This document shows positions 45,652 through 56,160 of a stretch of 64,000 nt of DNA, in pieces. The first letter of the stretch is position 1. Each line of letters opens with the position of its first letter. The stretch covers positions 1-64,000 of the forward strand of contig CAUYUJ010004729.1 in the NCBI GenBank assembly GCA_963575745.1. Reading direction: 5' to 3'. This DNA is from Prorocentrum cordatum (lineage: Eukaryota; Sar; Dinophyceae; Prorocentrales; Prorocentraceae). Below the pieces are notes generated by a model that saw only the letters and a list, made by a program, of their open reading frames with translations, had not been told where the DNA came from and did not search any database. Position numbers and translations under genes: made by a program.

Positions 45652-46584
45652 ATGGCAGCCCCGAAGATTGCAGAACCTCGTGGCGCTCCCTCATCACCAG
45701 GATCTTCGAATGGATTAGCGCCGCCCTTCTATTGCAGCCTCTGCAAGTCTTGCGGCAACTACACCAGCGCCAAGACGGATATCATCAAGTGCAGGCGCTG
45801 CGGGAGCGAGAACATCGAAGATCGCTCCGTGGACCTCGGCTACAACGGCACGCACCCAGCTATCCAAAAGCTCCACCAGGCCACCGACCCGCGCAACAAC
45901 CCGCAGCCACAAGCACCGCCACGCAGCCCATCACCACTCCCACCACCAGCGACGACGCCGCAACCGCTCGGCCCCCTCATCGACCTCGCACCCCCCTCGG
46001 GAGTAGCTCCGACGCCAGCCGCGGGAGACGGAACGGCCCCGAAGACTCCGAAGACGCGCGAAGGATTCTTGGCCGAGACATCCGCACCACTTCCCACACG
46101 ACCCGCTGAAGACCAGAGCTTCGACGACCCCAACGACCACGACCTCGGCGACTCAACGCGCGCTCCGACAGTCCGAGCATCGCCGACCCCCCCCGACGAG
46201 CAACCGACACCAATTGCCTCCTGGGGAGCAGGCCCCTTCCTGCCCCCCCCGGCACCCATGGCCGCCCCCCTGCAGAGGGCGCAGTCCGTGCCGCTCCCCG
46301 ACGATCCCATCTCCCACGACACTTCCGACCGTCTCGCGCACAGACCGCCCTATTGGGGAACCCGGACTCCCCCCCACGCTCCCCCATTACGCTCGAAGTC
46401 GGCTCCCCCTTCGCACCTACCCAACCATATCCCCCGAAGCCACTTTCAGCGCGATTCCACATCGCCACTCCCGACCGTGCCAGATCAGCACCGCCGTCGG
46501 CGCTCCGAAGGGCAAGCACCCGCAGCAGGCCCGCGCGTAAGGGGCGGATCCTGGATGACGGCGACGGATTCGACAACCCAATGA
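45652..46584 (+). pseudogene. LINE ORF with N-terminal zinc ribbon, proline-rich tail
   Basis: The ATG at 45652 lies just after the ORF1 stop. Residues about 25-50 contain CSLCKSCGNY followed by KCRRCGSENI, a C-x2-C...C-x2-C zinc-ribbon layout. The rest is Pro/Ser/Thr-rich (PRSPSPLPPPATTPQPLG) and looks disordered. This may be the true N-terminus of the polyprotein that carries RNase H, endonuclease and reverse transcriptase. The frame ends at 46584, but similar composition continues in another frame, so the stop is probably a frameshift product. The zinc ribbon would be a nucleic-acid-binding module; that is inference from the cysteines. Confidence 0.5.
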
Positions 46585-48090
46585 ACCGCAGGCGCTTCGA
46601 CCCCGAGAGTCAGGAGGGCAGCTCGGGTTCAAGCTCAGACGCTGGAAAAAAACTGAGCAGGGCCCCCCCGCTGGGGGGCAACTGGCCCAGCGGGGGAGTC
46701 CCGCCACAACCTCGCCAGAAGACCGAGCACCTAGCCCGCTCAGAGTGGCTATACGTAACAACCAGCTCGACGGAGCAACCAATGAGCCCCAGCAGACGGG
46801 CTGTGCGACCCGTGCGGTGCCAGACACTCAGCGACAGGCCCAGGCGCCTTTGCAGCCGCGCGCCCCACTCGGGAGGCCGCCGACCGCCTCAGCGGTGTTA
46901 GCTTGTGGGTTAGCGCACCGCCTGACGCCGACGGCCGCGCAACCCAGCACTCCACAACCAGCGACTGCGGCGCAAAAAAGCAAAACCAATAAAACTATTA
47001 GTTTCAACGCTACCGGCGAGTGGGTAATCTACTCAGCCGCGGCGCCTTGGGGCCAGCACTACGACCCTGGCAGCGCGCAGGCGCTAGCAGCCACGACTGC
47101 GCCAACCGTCGGACCGAGGGCCATCCCCTCGGCCGACAACCGCAGTGCACCAACAACCCCACCTAGGCGGCCAGCGAGGCCAGACGGGGCAAGCCCCCAT
47201 CGACCCGACCGACCCGCTCCCCAGAGACGTGCCCAGCAGAGGGCGAACCAGGCGACCAGCCACTTTGGCCCAAAGGCGCCGTATCACATTTCTCCCGAAG
47301 GGCCTAACGAAGAGCCCTGCCAGGAGGCCAGCCGACGTCAGCAGCAGCAAGGACTGCAGCAGCCGCAGCAGCAATGACTGCAACAACCTGAGGAGCAGCA
47401 CCAAGACTCACTCCGCAGGCCCCCTTCGGCTGGACCTCGGAGACTCCACGAGGCCAGCTTTTCAGCATCGCCATGCTCTCCCCCTAGAGAGTCCCTCAGG
47501 GCCTCCAACGGCCCGCCGGAGGCCAAGCCTGCCAACGCCACGGGGCCAACAGCGGCCCCCCTGCAGATGCCCTGGATGCGCCGTCAAGCGGCGCAGACGC
47601 CCAGAGGGGCCGACGCAGCACCGCCCGCCCCTGCGGCAGACAACTGCATAGATCCACGAGAGATCCACGACGCCGAAGCCGCATACCTTGACGCCGAGCA
47701 TACTGACAGGGGAAGCGCCATGCAACCCTTCCGCTCTCGAACATCTCCCCCCCCCCCCCCCCAACGTCGACGCGCCTGTCTGACGCCCAAGCGCAGCCTC
47801 GCACTGCGGGCCAGCGTCTACATCGAGTAAGAGGGAAGGCCATTCAACCCTTCAGAGCTACCAACGTCAAGCACCCAGTACCACCCAACCAGCCAACAAC
47901 AACACCCGACACGCCACCCCCGCTGCTAGAGCAGCGCAGAGTACAATTCGACGAGCGACCAACCATCCGACAAACGATGCAGCAATCCCTATCTCCTCGC
48001 ATCACCTTTGACCTTTGCGACGAGAGCCTCAACGAGACAGCCGACTACATGCCCCGCTACCACCCACAACGACCACCCCAGGAAGGAGCA
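46585..48090 (+). pseudogene. proline-rich linker of the LINE polyprotein, several frameshifts
   Basis: Coding-like text moves between frames: 46589-46901 (GRILDDGDGFDNPMNRRRFD); 46745-47377 (SFNATGEWVIYSAAAPWG and Gln-rich ends); 47567-47830 (IDPREIHDAEAAYLDAEH); and up to 48090 (VQFDERPTIRQTMQQSLSPR, then FDLCDESLNETADYMPRYH). No catalytic motif. It joins the zinc-ribbon segment to RNase H. Exact frameshift positions cannot be fixed by eye. Confidence 0.4.
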
Positions 48091-48757
48091 AAGATCCATC
48101 TTCACGGGCGGCTCCAAAAACCCGAAGAAGCCGAGCGGCGACGCCTGGTCCGTTGTGATCGTAGGTGACGACAACCACGGCTTCAGCTTCCAGGGGGCCA
48201 TTATAGGGAAGCACAAGAGCGGCGCCGACATCGCCCTCAAGGACAACGCCGAGCACGAGACAACCTCCACGACCGTCGAGATCACAGCCCTTATATGGGC
48301 CTTCGCCTGGGTGATACACTACAACCCCCACCACATCACCGCGATATCCACGGACTCGCTCGGCGCCCTGCAGCTCGCAAGGAGGCTCGCCTTCGCCGGC
48401 CACGACCCCAAGCTCGTCGGGGCACTCTGCATCCTCTACGACATGGTCAGCAACAAGATCGACTTGCAGCGCGTCCATGCCCGCGACTGCAACCCGTGGA
48501 ACGAGGTTGCCGACGCCGCCGCCAACCGCGGACGCCTGCAAGAAGTTACACCTCCTCAGCCAGAGTGGGCAAGCGTCATGGACGGCGCATCCCAGCGGGA
48601 CTGGGAGTTCCTGATCGACGCGGATCCCAGCGCCAGGGGGCGCACCCCGTTTTCGGACACGGCAGCCTCGCAGCTAACAGGGTCGAGGCGGCCGCCGAGG
48701 CCCGACACTTTCACAGCCCCGCCGGGTCCAGCGACAAGAAGATTCAAGTTGAAATAA
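48008..48757 (+). pseudogene. RNase H domain of the LINE, first catalytic Asp replaced
   Basis: RNase H would remove the RNA strand from the RNA/DNA hybrid during retrotransposition. The layout is type I: SIFTGGSKNPKKPSGDAW; VEITALIWAF with Glu at 48278-48280; STDSLGALQL with Asp at 48353-48355; and HARDCNPWNEVADAAAN with Asp at 48512-48514. The first position, normally the Asp of a TDGS motif, is Gly here (codon GGC at 48107-48109), so as read the domain should be inactive. The upstream protein joins by a frameshift near 48090. The frame stops at 48755-48757, inside the start of the endonuclease, which is read in another frame. The domain sits before the endonuclease, not after the reverse transcriptase. 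Confidence 0.8.
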
Positions 48758-49869
48758 ACATCGCGACCTTCAACATCCAGTCGGGGAGAGAGCCAAAGGA
48801 AGGATCGAAGCGTCGAAAAGAGAAGACCAATAAGCTTAAGTCCACGATGGCCTGCCTGTGCGACGGGGGCCTCCATATCATCGGCATCCAGGAGGCAAGG
48901 GCGCCTTGGGGCGTCCGCGACGCAGGACAAGACGACGGCGCCAGATGCGTTAACGCCAACTGCTACCACATCATCTCCAGCGGTCACAAAGGGTTCAACT
49001 ACGGCTGCGAACTGCACGTTCTACTCAGCAAGCTCTACGGCAAGAGCGGTGCAAAAGGAGCTCTACTTCAAACCCGAGCAGTTCACAGTTCTCGTCAAGG
49101 ACCCCAGGCTCCTTATCGTCCGCGTTGCCGCCCCTGGCTTCAACCGCGTGCTTGCCGTCGCCCGCGCCCCGCGCTCGAAGGCCCTCGCGACCGTGAAGGG
49201 TCGCTACTGGAAGCAACTCGCGGATGCCGCCGAAAGGCGCCAAGCGAGCATCATCTTCTTCGACGCAAATGCCAGGGCAGGCAGCATCGCCAGCACGGTC
49301 ATCGGCGACAAGGGCTTCAAGCAACACGAGGACCCAAACGGACACCGTCTATATGATTCTCTCCTGACCAACCACCTGGCCGCCGCCAGCTCCTTCGTCG
49401 GCCACGGGCCAGAGCGCTGCACCTGGCGCTCGGGCAAGGGCCCTCGTCGCATCGACTACGTCATCATCCCCAAGGGCTACGTCGACTCTATCGAAGAGTG
49501 CGCCTTCGCTACGGCATAGACAGCGGCCAGGACCCAGAGACCAAGGACGACCACTACCCAGTCAAGCTGCAGCTTGCCTACCAGACCGTCTCGTCCGTCA
49601 CCAAAGGAGCCCCGAAGTTAGGCGAGAGCAAGCTAGCCGGCGACGGTTGCCGCAAAAAGTTTAGCCCAAAACTCGACGAGGCCAAACGCCCGCCCTGGGG
49701 CACCAACCTCAACGAGCACCTCGCCATAGTCACCGAGAAGATCACGGAGGCTGCGCGCGAGTGCTTCCGTTCCCACGGCCGCACTCCGCACAAGCCCTAC
49801 ATCGCCAGGCGACCCTTCGCACTCCTGCGAGTTCGCCGCTCGTTACTCAAGACGACGCGGATCGCTTAG
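48746..49869 (+). pseudogene. apurinic/apyrimidinic-type endonuclease domain of the LINE, frameshifted
   Basis: This domain would nick target DNA to prime reverse transcription. Motifs in order: NIATFNIQSGR (about 48757); GIQEAR with the metal-binding Glu at 48892-48894; then, after a frameshift near 49045, FFDANARAG (Asp 49262-49264) in place of the usual GDFN; CTWRSG; RRIDYVI (Asp 49454-49456); and, after another frameshift near 49515, DDHYPV with the final His at 49552-49554. All the main catalytic residues of the exonuclease-endonuclease-phosphatase fold are therefore traceable. The last frame continues to 49869 as a basic linker towards the reverse transcriptase. Confidence 0.8.
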
Positions 49870-49879
49870 AAAAACGGGA

Positions 49880-52470
49880 TTGCCAGCCACTTCGGCGACG
49901 AGGCTACGCTACGCGGCCGAGCTCATAGCGAAGGAAGCTCTCCTGCCCGACCCCGCCGACGTGAGTGCCCTGGCCGATCTCAGCGACTACGCCAAAATTG
50001 TGGTGGGCTCCATCAATTTCAGCACTCCCAGCCTGGCGACCTCTGTCGTGGAACCCGACGAAGTCAACGCCGTGCACAGCGCCCGGCACTACTTTGACGC
50101 CCTCGTTCGCTTCTTCCAGACGTCTAAGTCGATCCCACAGAAGTGGATCACGACAGACCGCGACGACTTCCTCGAGAGGACCGCCGACGAAATGGGCACA
50201 GCGATCGACGACCACGCCCCCCGTTTAGAGGCCCTGTATGCGAAGCGACTACTGGCCTTCGGAGGACGAAAGTCCAAGAAGCCGCCGACGCCCATCATCC
50301 GCACCAACGACGACGGGAAGCCCTTCACGACGAAGAGCGAGATCGCCGACCACGCTCTGGCCTTCTACGGCAACGTCGAGCAGGCTACAGGCACGGACGC
50401 AGACGGGGTAGCAGCCGACTACACTAAGAGGACCCGCCACGAAGGGCCAGGACCTAAGATCCAGAACGTAATACCCAAGCACCAGCTCACCAGCCAGCTC
50501 GCCGCCGCCAAGCGAGGCCGCCGAGGCGGCCCCGACCAGCTCACCGACGACATGTCCAGAGCCAGCCCTGAAGGGATGGCTCGTCTGCTCCACCCCGTCC
50601 TGGTCAAGACCCACTTCGAGAGCACCGAGCCGATCGCCGCCAAGGGCGGGTACTCCACCTACTTCCACAAGGAACAGCGGGCCATGGAGCTCCAGGAATC
50701 CTACCGCGGCATCCTGCTCAGCAACGCCATCGGCAAGATGCACAGCAGCTTCCTCCGCTCCCGCGTGAAGGGCCTGCTACCCGAGCTCCTAGAAGCAACC
50801 CAGTGCGGTGCCAGGCCCATGATGGCCGCGGATTTCATTACTCACACCAGCCTCGCCCTCATCAGCGACTGCCGAAGGAGATCAAGATCATGCAGCATCA
50901 CTTTCCTGGACCTCAGGGAGGCCTTCCACTCCGTCATCAGGGAATTTTGCATGCAATTGCAGACTTCCGCCGACGAGCTGAACGAGCTCATCGAACGAAT
51001 CGACATTCCCGACTTCATCAGACCAGCGCTAAAGGAACGACTTCAGCAGCCCGCCTACAGCAACCAGCACATCGACGACGAGCACCTCTGCCACATGATC
51101 GCAGATCAACACACCACCAACTGGATGACAGCCAAGAGCGCAAGGCACTGCCAGCTGCCTCGGACCAGCACCCGACCTGGAGTGCCATGCTCGGACGTAG
51201 CCTTCAACATGCACTTCGCCATCATGCTGGGGGCAATCGACCAGGCAGTCCAGGATGAAGAGGCCCACGGTCGGCAGATAGGCGGACGCGAGATAGAGGC
51301 CTGCAGCGAGCCTCTCTTTTCACCGAACCCTCACGAAGGAAGCGTGCTCAGGAACATGTCCTTCGTCGACGACCTCACAGAGTACAACTCGACCGCAAGC
51401 GCCAGCGACCGGATCAACGCTCCCACTCTTGCAGCTGCCAGGCTCTGCGCAGCAGCGTTCCAGCATGGCCTGAAGCCACGCCCAGACATGACCAAGGCCA
51501 TCCTCGTGCACTACGGCGCGGGGGCCAAGTAGGCGAAACAGCGGGTCGCCAAGGAGGGCATCACATACCTCGAATTGGACGAACTTTCTATCAAGGTGCA
51601 CCTAGTAATGCAACAGAGAGCCCTCGGTGCCATCATCTCGGCGGGCGGGGTCATGGGGCCAGACATCTGCCTAAGGGTCAACCGCGCGCTCGGTGCAGCC
51701 CGGCCTCTCGAGAAGCAGATCCTCCGCCGCAAGAAGCTCTCGAAGAAAGCCAAGGTGAAGTACGGCCACTCTTTTTTCGACCTCCTCGCTGACATGCAAC
51801 CGCCATGTCTGGGGCGACCTGGCCCAGAAAGACCTGAAGCATATTTCCGCCAAGTACATGGGCCCATGCCGTGTTGCAGCCTCGCTACCCAAGACCAACT
51901 CACCCGACTAGCACATCTCCGAAGCAGAGGCAATCGCCAATACAGGAGTACCCGACTTCATCACTCACCAGTCGACAGCGCGACTACGATACTTACCAAG
52001 ACTCCTGAATCATGTTCCAGCAGTCCTACTCCAGCTCCTCGACGGCCAGCGCCAAAGAAAGGGCACCTGGAGCCGCCAGCTCAAGAAAGACTTCGACTTC
52101 CTACATGCGCACTTACCAAGAGAGAGGTGGCCCAGCCAAACCCAGCACGACCGCGACATCATCAACTGGGCCCGACAGAAGCCGAAGCTATTCACCAACG
52201 CAGTCAAGGCAGCTTTGAAGGCCTACATTCTCCACATTCGCGACCAAGCTCAGGGCGCCAAGCTCCAGAAGGACATCCAGATGATCACCGCAGCTCACCC
52301 GACTGAAGAGTTGGACCTCTGCGACGACGCCAACAACCAGAAGTACGTCTGCTACGCCTGCGGCCGAGTCGCCTCCAGGCAAGGCATGTCAATCCATATG
52401 GGTAGGGATCGTCCAGACCACGAAGACCCGCGCTTCTGGGCTACAGGCGCCGCGTGCCGATGCTGCTAGA
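49880..52470 (+). pseudogene. LINE reverse transcriptase with C-terminal zinc finger, in-frame stops
   Basis: The 550-codon frame 49880-51532 has a GPDQLTDDM block; QESYRGILLSNAIGKM; an ATQCGARP block; motif A FLDLREAFHSV (Asp 50909-50911); motif B as RPGVPCSDVAFN; and motif C SFVDDL (Asp pair 51368-51373). A TAG at 51530-51532 interrupts the thumb, which continues in the same frame (DICLRVNRALGAARPLEKQI). After further shifts, 52215-52469 carries YVCYACGRVASRQGMSIH, a C2H2-like finger typical of LINE C-termini, with further stops after it. FVDD replaces the usual YADD, and motif B lacks the QGDPLSP form. No clear initiator Met; the segment was presumably part of a larger polyprotein. Confidence 0.85.
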
Positions 52471-53880
52471 CCGAGCACCACTCTCTCCCGAGGCTCATCA
52501 AGCACTGATCGGCGGCCCACCGTTGCCGCAAATCCTGGCATGCCTGGCGCATCCAGACGATGGAGCCCCTGACGGAGCAGCACATAGCAGAGAACCTCAC
52601 CGCCATCGCTGAGGCCACGAACGCCAACAAGAAGCAAGGACGACACCCAACCTTCAGCGACATGCCAGCCCGCCCGTGCGACGTTACGCCGCTGCCGCTC
52701 CGAGACGTCGCCCGTCGTACCTCAAGTATTCGCCAGATTTGAGTCATCGCCAAGCAGCCCGCCCGCGAGCTCGCCTGCAGGACCAGCCGGGCGCCAAGAG
52801 GTCGTCTTCATCACCGATCGCCCTCGACAGGCCGCCGGCCTCCAGCAGATCATGGCCAACAGCGGGATCGCGAGCATCAGCGGCTGGGACTACATCCAGA
52901 TCGCAATCCACAGCGATGGCCAGACCTCAGAGCCAACGCCAGAACTTCGGCGAGTATAAAGTAGGATCCTACATGGCGAGATAGTGGCCATCTGCGTAGA
53001 GTTCCCACGACGAACCTGGTACCTACATGACGCAAGCGATGTTCTAGGCAGCAGAGCAAGCAAGCGGCGCACCCCCGAGGCACCATGGGGGGCGCCTCAA
53101 GTCTCCGAGACCATCGCCGACGAGATATTTGCCGCCAGCAGCGTCACACGAGAGGTCTTGCGTATGCTCTACACGGCGACCACAACCAAGGTCCCATTTG
53201 TCGCGTCCATCTCGGCGGAGTCGATCATCCGGCAGACTCCTGAATATCTGTGCATCACCAACCTGATGACTGTCTACGAGACCCCGACAAGTCACTACGA
53301 CCTCGGCGCCACACAGATCCTCGACAACGGCACCCGCGACGACCTCCGCAACATAGTGTCCACGGCAAACGCAGAGGAGATCGACGTCGCCATCGCCGAC
53401 ATGCTCGACGGCAACATAGTGGCCAGATGGGGCCTCAGAGCCGCAACCGTTGCGCCCACCAGTCAGAGCCCGAACACCAACGACGCGTACTACATCGAAC
53501 GAGAAGACGAAGTGCCTCCTCATGCCGAGGACGGTCGCCACGATGGGTGTCGTCGACGACAAGCTCAAAGGCGTCAGGACGCAAGTCCTGAGGGGGCCCC
53601 GAGTGCATGGGAACACCTCAGGCAGCGTCGCCCAGTTTTGCATGAGGCGTTAGGACGCAAGTCCTGGGGAAGCCCCGAAAGCGTGGGAACGCCCCAGGCA
53701 CAGGTCGCCACGTTTTGTAGTATTGATGAAGGCAGCGGCCGCACGGGCACGAGTTCAGCGGCTACCAGCAAGCCGCATCACACGCGCCCTCCACTCTTGC
53801 CAAACACCACCGACCCACCACAACCCGCGACCCAAATGACGACATCCACACCACCCCACAAGTCAACGCTGCCCTGGTGA
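52471..53880 (+). pseudogene. LINE C-terminal extension, function unknown
   Basis: Coding-like text continues after the zinc finger. 52560-52742 reads MEPLTEQHIAENLTAIAEA. About 52800-52955 reads VVFITDRPRQAAGLQQIMAN and a GWDYIQIAI strand. 52984-53500 reads VAICVEFPRRTWYLHDAS and DLRNIVSTANAEEIDVAIAD. Alternating hydrophobic strands and helices suggest a Rossmann-like alpha/beta domain, but no catalytic motif is certain and I do not name a family. From about 53520 the frame runs into the structured repeats and loses protein character. Confidence 0.4.
53571..53705 (+). repeat. two 76-bp structured tandem repeats in the LINE tail
   Basis: Each unit has a hairpin AGGAC-GCAA-GTCCT, a GNRA-type loop (53576-53589 and 53652-53665). 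Each also has a longer stem, CCTGAGG (53587-53593) with CCTCAGG (53616-53622) in unit 1 and CCTGGGG (53663-53669) with CCCCAGG (53692-53698) in unit 2. The A-T to G-C change in the longer stem is compensated. The two stems share bases, so they may be alternatives. Inside the longer stem, CCC pairs with GGG around a 9-nt loop. Confidence 0.65.
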
Positions 53881-54403
53881 GTCAAGGATCAGACTTCGAG
53901 ACGGGCTCGAAGGGTGGGGGGGCAGGACGGGCGCTGCCCGCGCCTACCAGGGGGGGTGGTGAGGGGCAGGGGGGGGGGGGTAGGGCGGCCGCTACCCGCG
54001 CCCCCGCGGTCCGCCCTAGCTCGGCACCCCCACCATCCCCATGGCGAAGGTGGTGCTTGCCCGATCGCCCAAGGGGCGAAGCTGAGGGCAGCCGAGACAT
54101 TCCTTACCGACAGCAGCAGCAAGCACCAGGCCTGGGGTTCGCCCCCACCGAGGGCACCGTGACCCCTAGCCATAGCGGGGCGGGGTGGGGCCGCCACGAA
54201 CCCTACTTGAAGTCGGTGCATGGAGGCTTCTTAAGTGCGCCCATAACCCATACCACAACCCCAGCAACACTCCGACCTCCCTGCGACCTACCCATAGACA
54301 TTCAAGACGACCAACCACAACGTTTGGGACTAACCGCCGACCGACCACCCACCCCGCAACCATCACCCAGCCAACAACCACCACCACCTCGACACAACCC
54401 GCC

Positions 54404-54859
54404 CGCTGAAAGGAGGGCAGGAGAAGGGTCCTCAGCAGCGTGGCACGACGCAACCAAGACGGAGCCTGCTGAAAGGAGGACCGGAGCAGGGTCCTCAACA
54501 GCGAGGCTCGACGAGCATGCCTGGGAGACGTCGAACAGGAGGACAGAAGCAGGGCCCTCAGAACCGACCTCTTGCAGGAACGCCCGCAGAAAGGAGGACA
54601 GGGGCAGGGTCCTCAGCTGCGTGGCCGAACAAAGGCAACCAACACTTGCACCTCCACCCCGCCAACTACGACCAACACCTCGACGTGACCAGCCCGCTGA
54701 AAGGAGGACAGGAGCAGGGTCCTCAGCAGCGTGGCGTGTTGAAGCTACCTCGACTTCAGCTGAAAGGAAGACAGGAGCAGGGTCTTCAACAGCTCTGAAG
54801 GCAGTGAGCGCATGGAGAGCCGCCCATAAGGAGGACAGGAGCAGGGTCCTCAGAAACGG
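54404..54859 (+). repeat. 3' array of seven AGGAGCAGG stem-loops
   Basis: Consensus: outer 5-bp stem, AAAG, inner 6-bp stem, loop AGGAGCAGG, inner stem', AG or AA, outer stem'. Outer stems: CGCTG/CAGCG (54404-54440 and 54695-54731), TGCTG/CAGCG (54467-54503), GTCG/CGAC (54530-54568), CGCAG/CTGCG (54585-54621), AGCTG/CAGCT (54758-54794). Inner stems: GAGGAC/GTCCTC in most, GAAGAC/GTCTTC in the sixth, GAGGGC/GTCCTC (G-U) in the first, GAGGAC/GCCCTC (one mismatch) in the third. The seventh (54819-54859) has a weak outer stem. Two of the seven copies are out of frame with the rest. Confidence 0.88.
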
Positions 54860-55181
54860 TGTTCAGCACTACGCCATCAGAGAGGAGGACTCGCCAAGAG
54901 AAGGAGGCGGCGCACCGTGCGCCGCGGCGAGGCCGTCCCCAGCCCACGGGCCGAAGGGGGGCACGGCCCGCCCCCCGTGTAACATACGGGGGCCGCCAGC
55001 TCAGCCGAGCTGCCTCGCGGCAAGAGAAGGTCGGGCGCCCCTCAGCTCGCGAGCAAAGGAGGGGCGCCCGTCGCAAAGAAGGTCGGGAAGAACGAGTTCG
55101 GGGCCCACCTGAGGCCGTCGGACTGACGGGCTACGCCGCGCCGCTCGTCGGCGCGGCACAGAGCCCTCACTGAAAGGGTTC
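54860..55181. other. GC-rich LINE flank, no gene recognised
   Basis: Contains paired GGCGCGCC/GGCGCGGC-type words and GTCGGGCGCCCCTC...GAGGGGCGCCCGTC (about 55031-55070), an imperfect inverted repeat. No coding motif. Confidence 0.4.
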
Positions 55182-55265
55182 GCTGAAAGGAGGAGGAGAG
55201 GGAGGAGGAGGAGGAGGCGGAGGCGGAGGAGAGTATTAGGAGGAGGAGGAGGAGGAGGAGGAAGA
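55182..55265. repeat. GGA microsatellite growing out of a partial stem-loop unit
   Basis: GCTGAAAGGAGGAGGAG (55182-55198) is the 5' side of the stem-loop unit running straight into (GGA)n, so the microsatellite probably expanded from the unit. Confidence 0.6.
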
Positions 55266-55440
55266 GCGTCCAAATCTGTTGGGGTATGAGCTTTCCAGGG
55301 CTGCCCTGGAAACAACAGGCGTCCCCGACGGCGAGGGGGGCCATTTCCGCAAGCATTGTTTACGCGGGAGGGGTCTTCGCGACACCAGGAAGGATTGGCG
55401 AAGGTAGCCGGTCGATTTTGGTGGCGTCTCTCGGTCCCCC

Positions 55441-55526
55441 CTTCATTTTTTTATATTTTCCCTTTTTTTTTGCGTTTTACGTTTTTTTTGGGGGTGTTTT
55501 GTTGAAAAAATGTGTTTCATTTTTTT

Positions 55527-55579
<53 letters not shown>

Positions 55580-55700
55580 CTCTCTCTCTCTCTCTCTCTA
55601 TTTGAGTCTATCTCTAGAGCAGTGCTGTCGGTGGGCGTTCCCTCTGTCTCTTTCCTTTTTTTTATTTTTCCTCTCTCTCTCTCTCTCTCTCTCGGTACTC
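55441..55700. repeat. poly-T and (CT)n tracts
   Basis: T-rich from 55445, nearly pure T at 55521-55579, (CT)n at 55580-55600, then a second (CT)n at 55671-55694. No element could be linked to the T run as a poly-A tail on the - strand. Confidence 0.9.
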
Positions 55701-56152
55701 TCGGTATCAGTCTCACTCTTTCGTGCTTCCCCGATGCGCAATACATAGTCTAATCTTTATGCCTGATGTTTCCCCCCCCCTGTGTCATGCAACTTCTCTC
55801 TCTCTCTATATATCATTCCCCTCTTGCGAAACTGCGGCTGGGCATGGTTGGTGCTTGTAAAAGTTCCAGACCATCCATCCATGGGGTTTCTGGGCTTTCC
55901 TCGTGTGTAATTTATGTCGTTCTTCGCCCGTCGAAATCCCCATGCGCGCCGCGGAGCGGCCCCACCGCTCGCCCTTCGGCCGCGATGCTGGGTGCAACAG
56001 GCCTGCTTGCGCCCGAACCTGATGCTCGCGGCATTTGCGCCGTTTTTAAAGTTTTTTTTTCTCGGCGGAGGAACAACGGGCGGAAGGAGTCGGAATTTGG
56101 AGCAGGGGGAGAAGGGCATAGACGAAACGAACTACGTGATGGGCTCAGGCAG
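55701..56152. other. no gene recognised
   Basis: Unique sequence with a short CT/TA stretch at 55795-55812. No motif. Confidence 0.45.
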
Positions 56153-56160
56153 GGCTAACT

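Larger units (their letters stand above)
43420..54860 (+). mobile_element. degenerate LINE-like (non-LTR) retrotransposon, about 11 kb
   Basis: Order of parts: stem-loop array (43455-43614); coiled-coil ORF1; zinc ribbon; proline-rich linker; RNase H; apurinic-type endonuclease; reverse transcriptase with FVDD box; C-terminal C2H2-like finger; a tail with structured repeats (53571-53705); and a second stem-loop array (54404-54859). At least six frameshifts and several in-frame stops make it non-autonomous. Ends are approximate: I see no target duplication or poly-A, and bounds follow the first ATG and the last stem-loop. RNase H upstream of the endonuclease is not the order of the I, R1, Tad or Ingi groups, where it follows the reverse transcriptase. 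Confidence 0.8.

Noticed and set aside
54404-54859. Peptide repeat (AERRTGAGSS) as the reason for the stem-loop array
   Set aside because: Two of seven copies are out of frame and stem changes are compensatory across synonymous and non-synonymous positions, so structure explains it better.
55521-55579. Poly-T as the poly-A tail of a - strand retroelement
   Set aside because: No retroelement sequence was found on the - strand to its right, and the tract continues as (CT)n.
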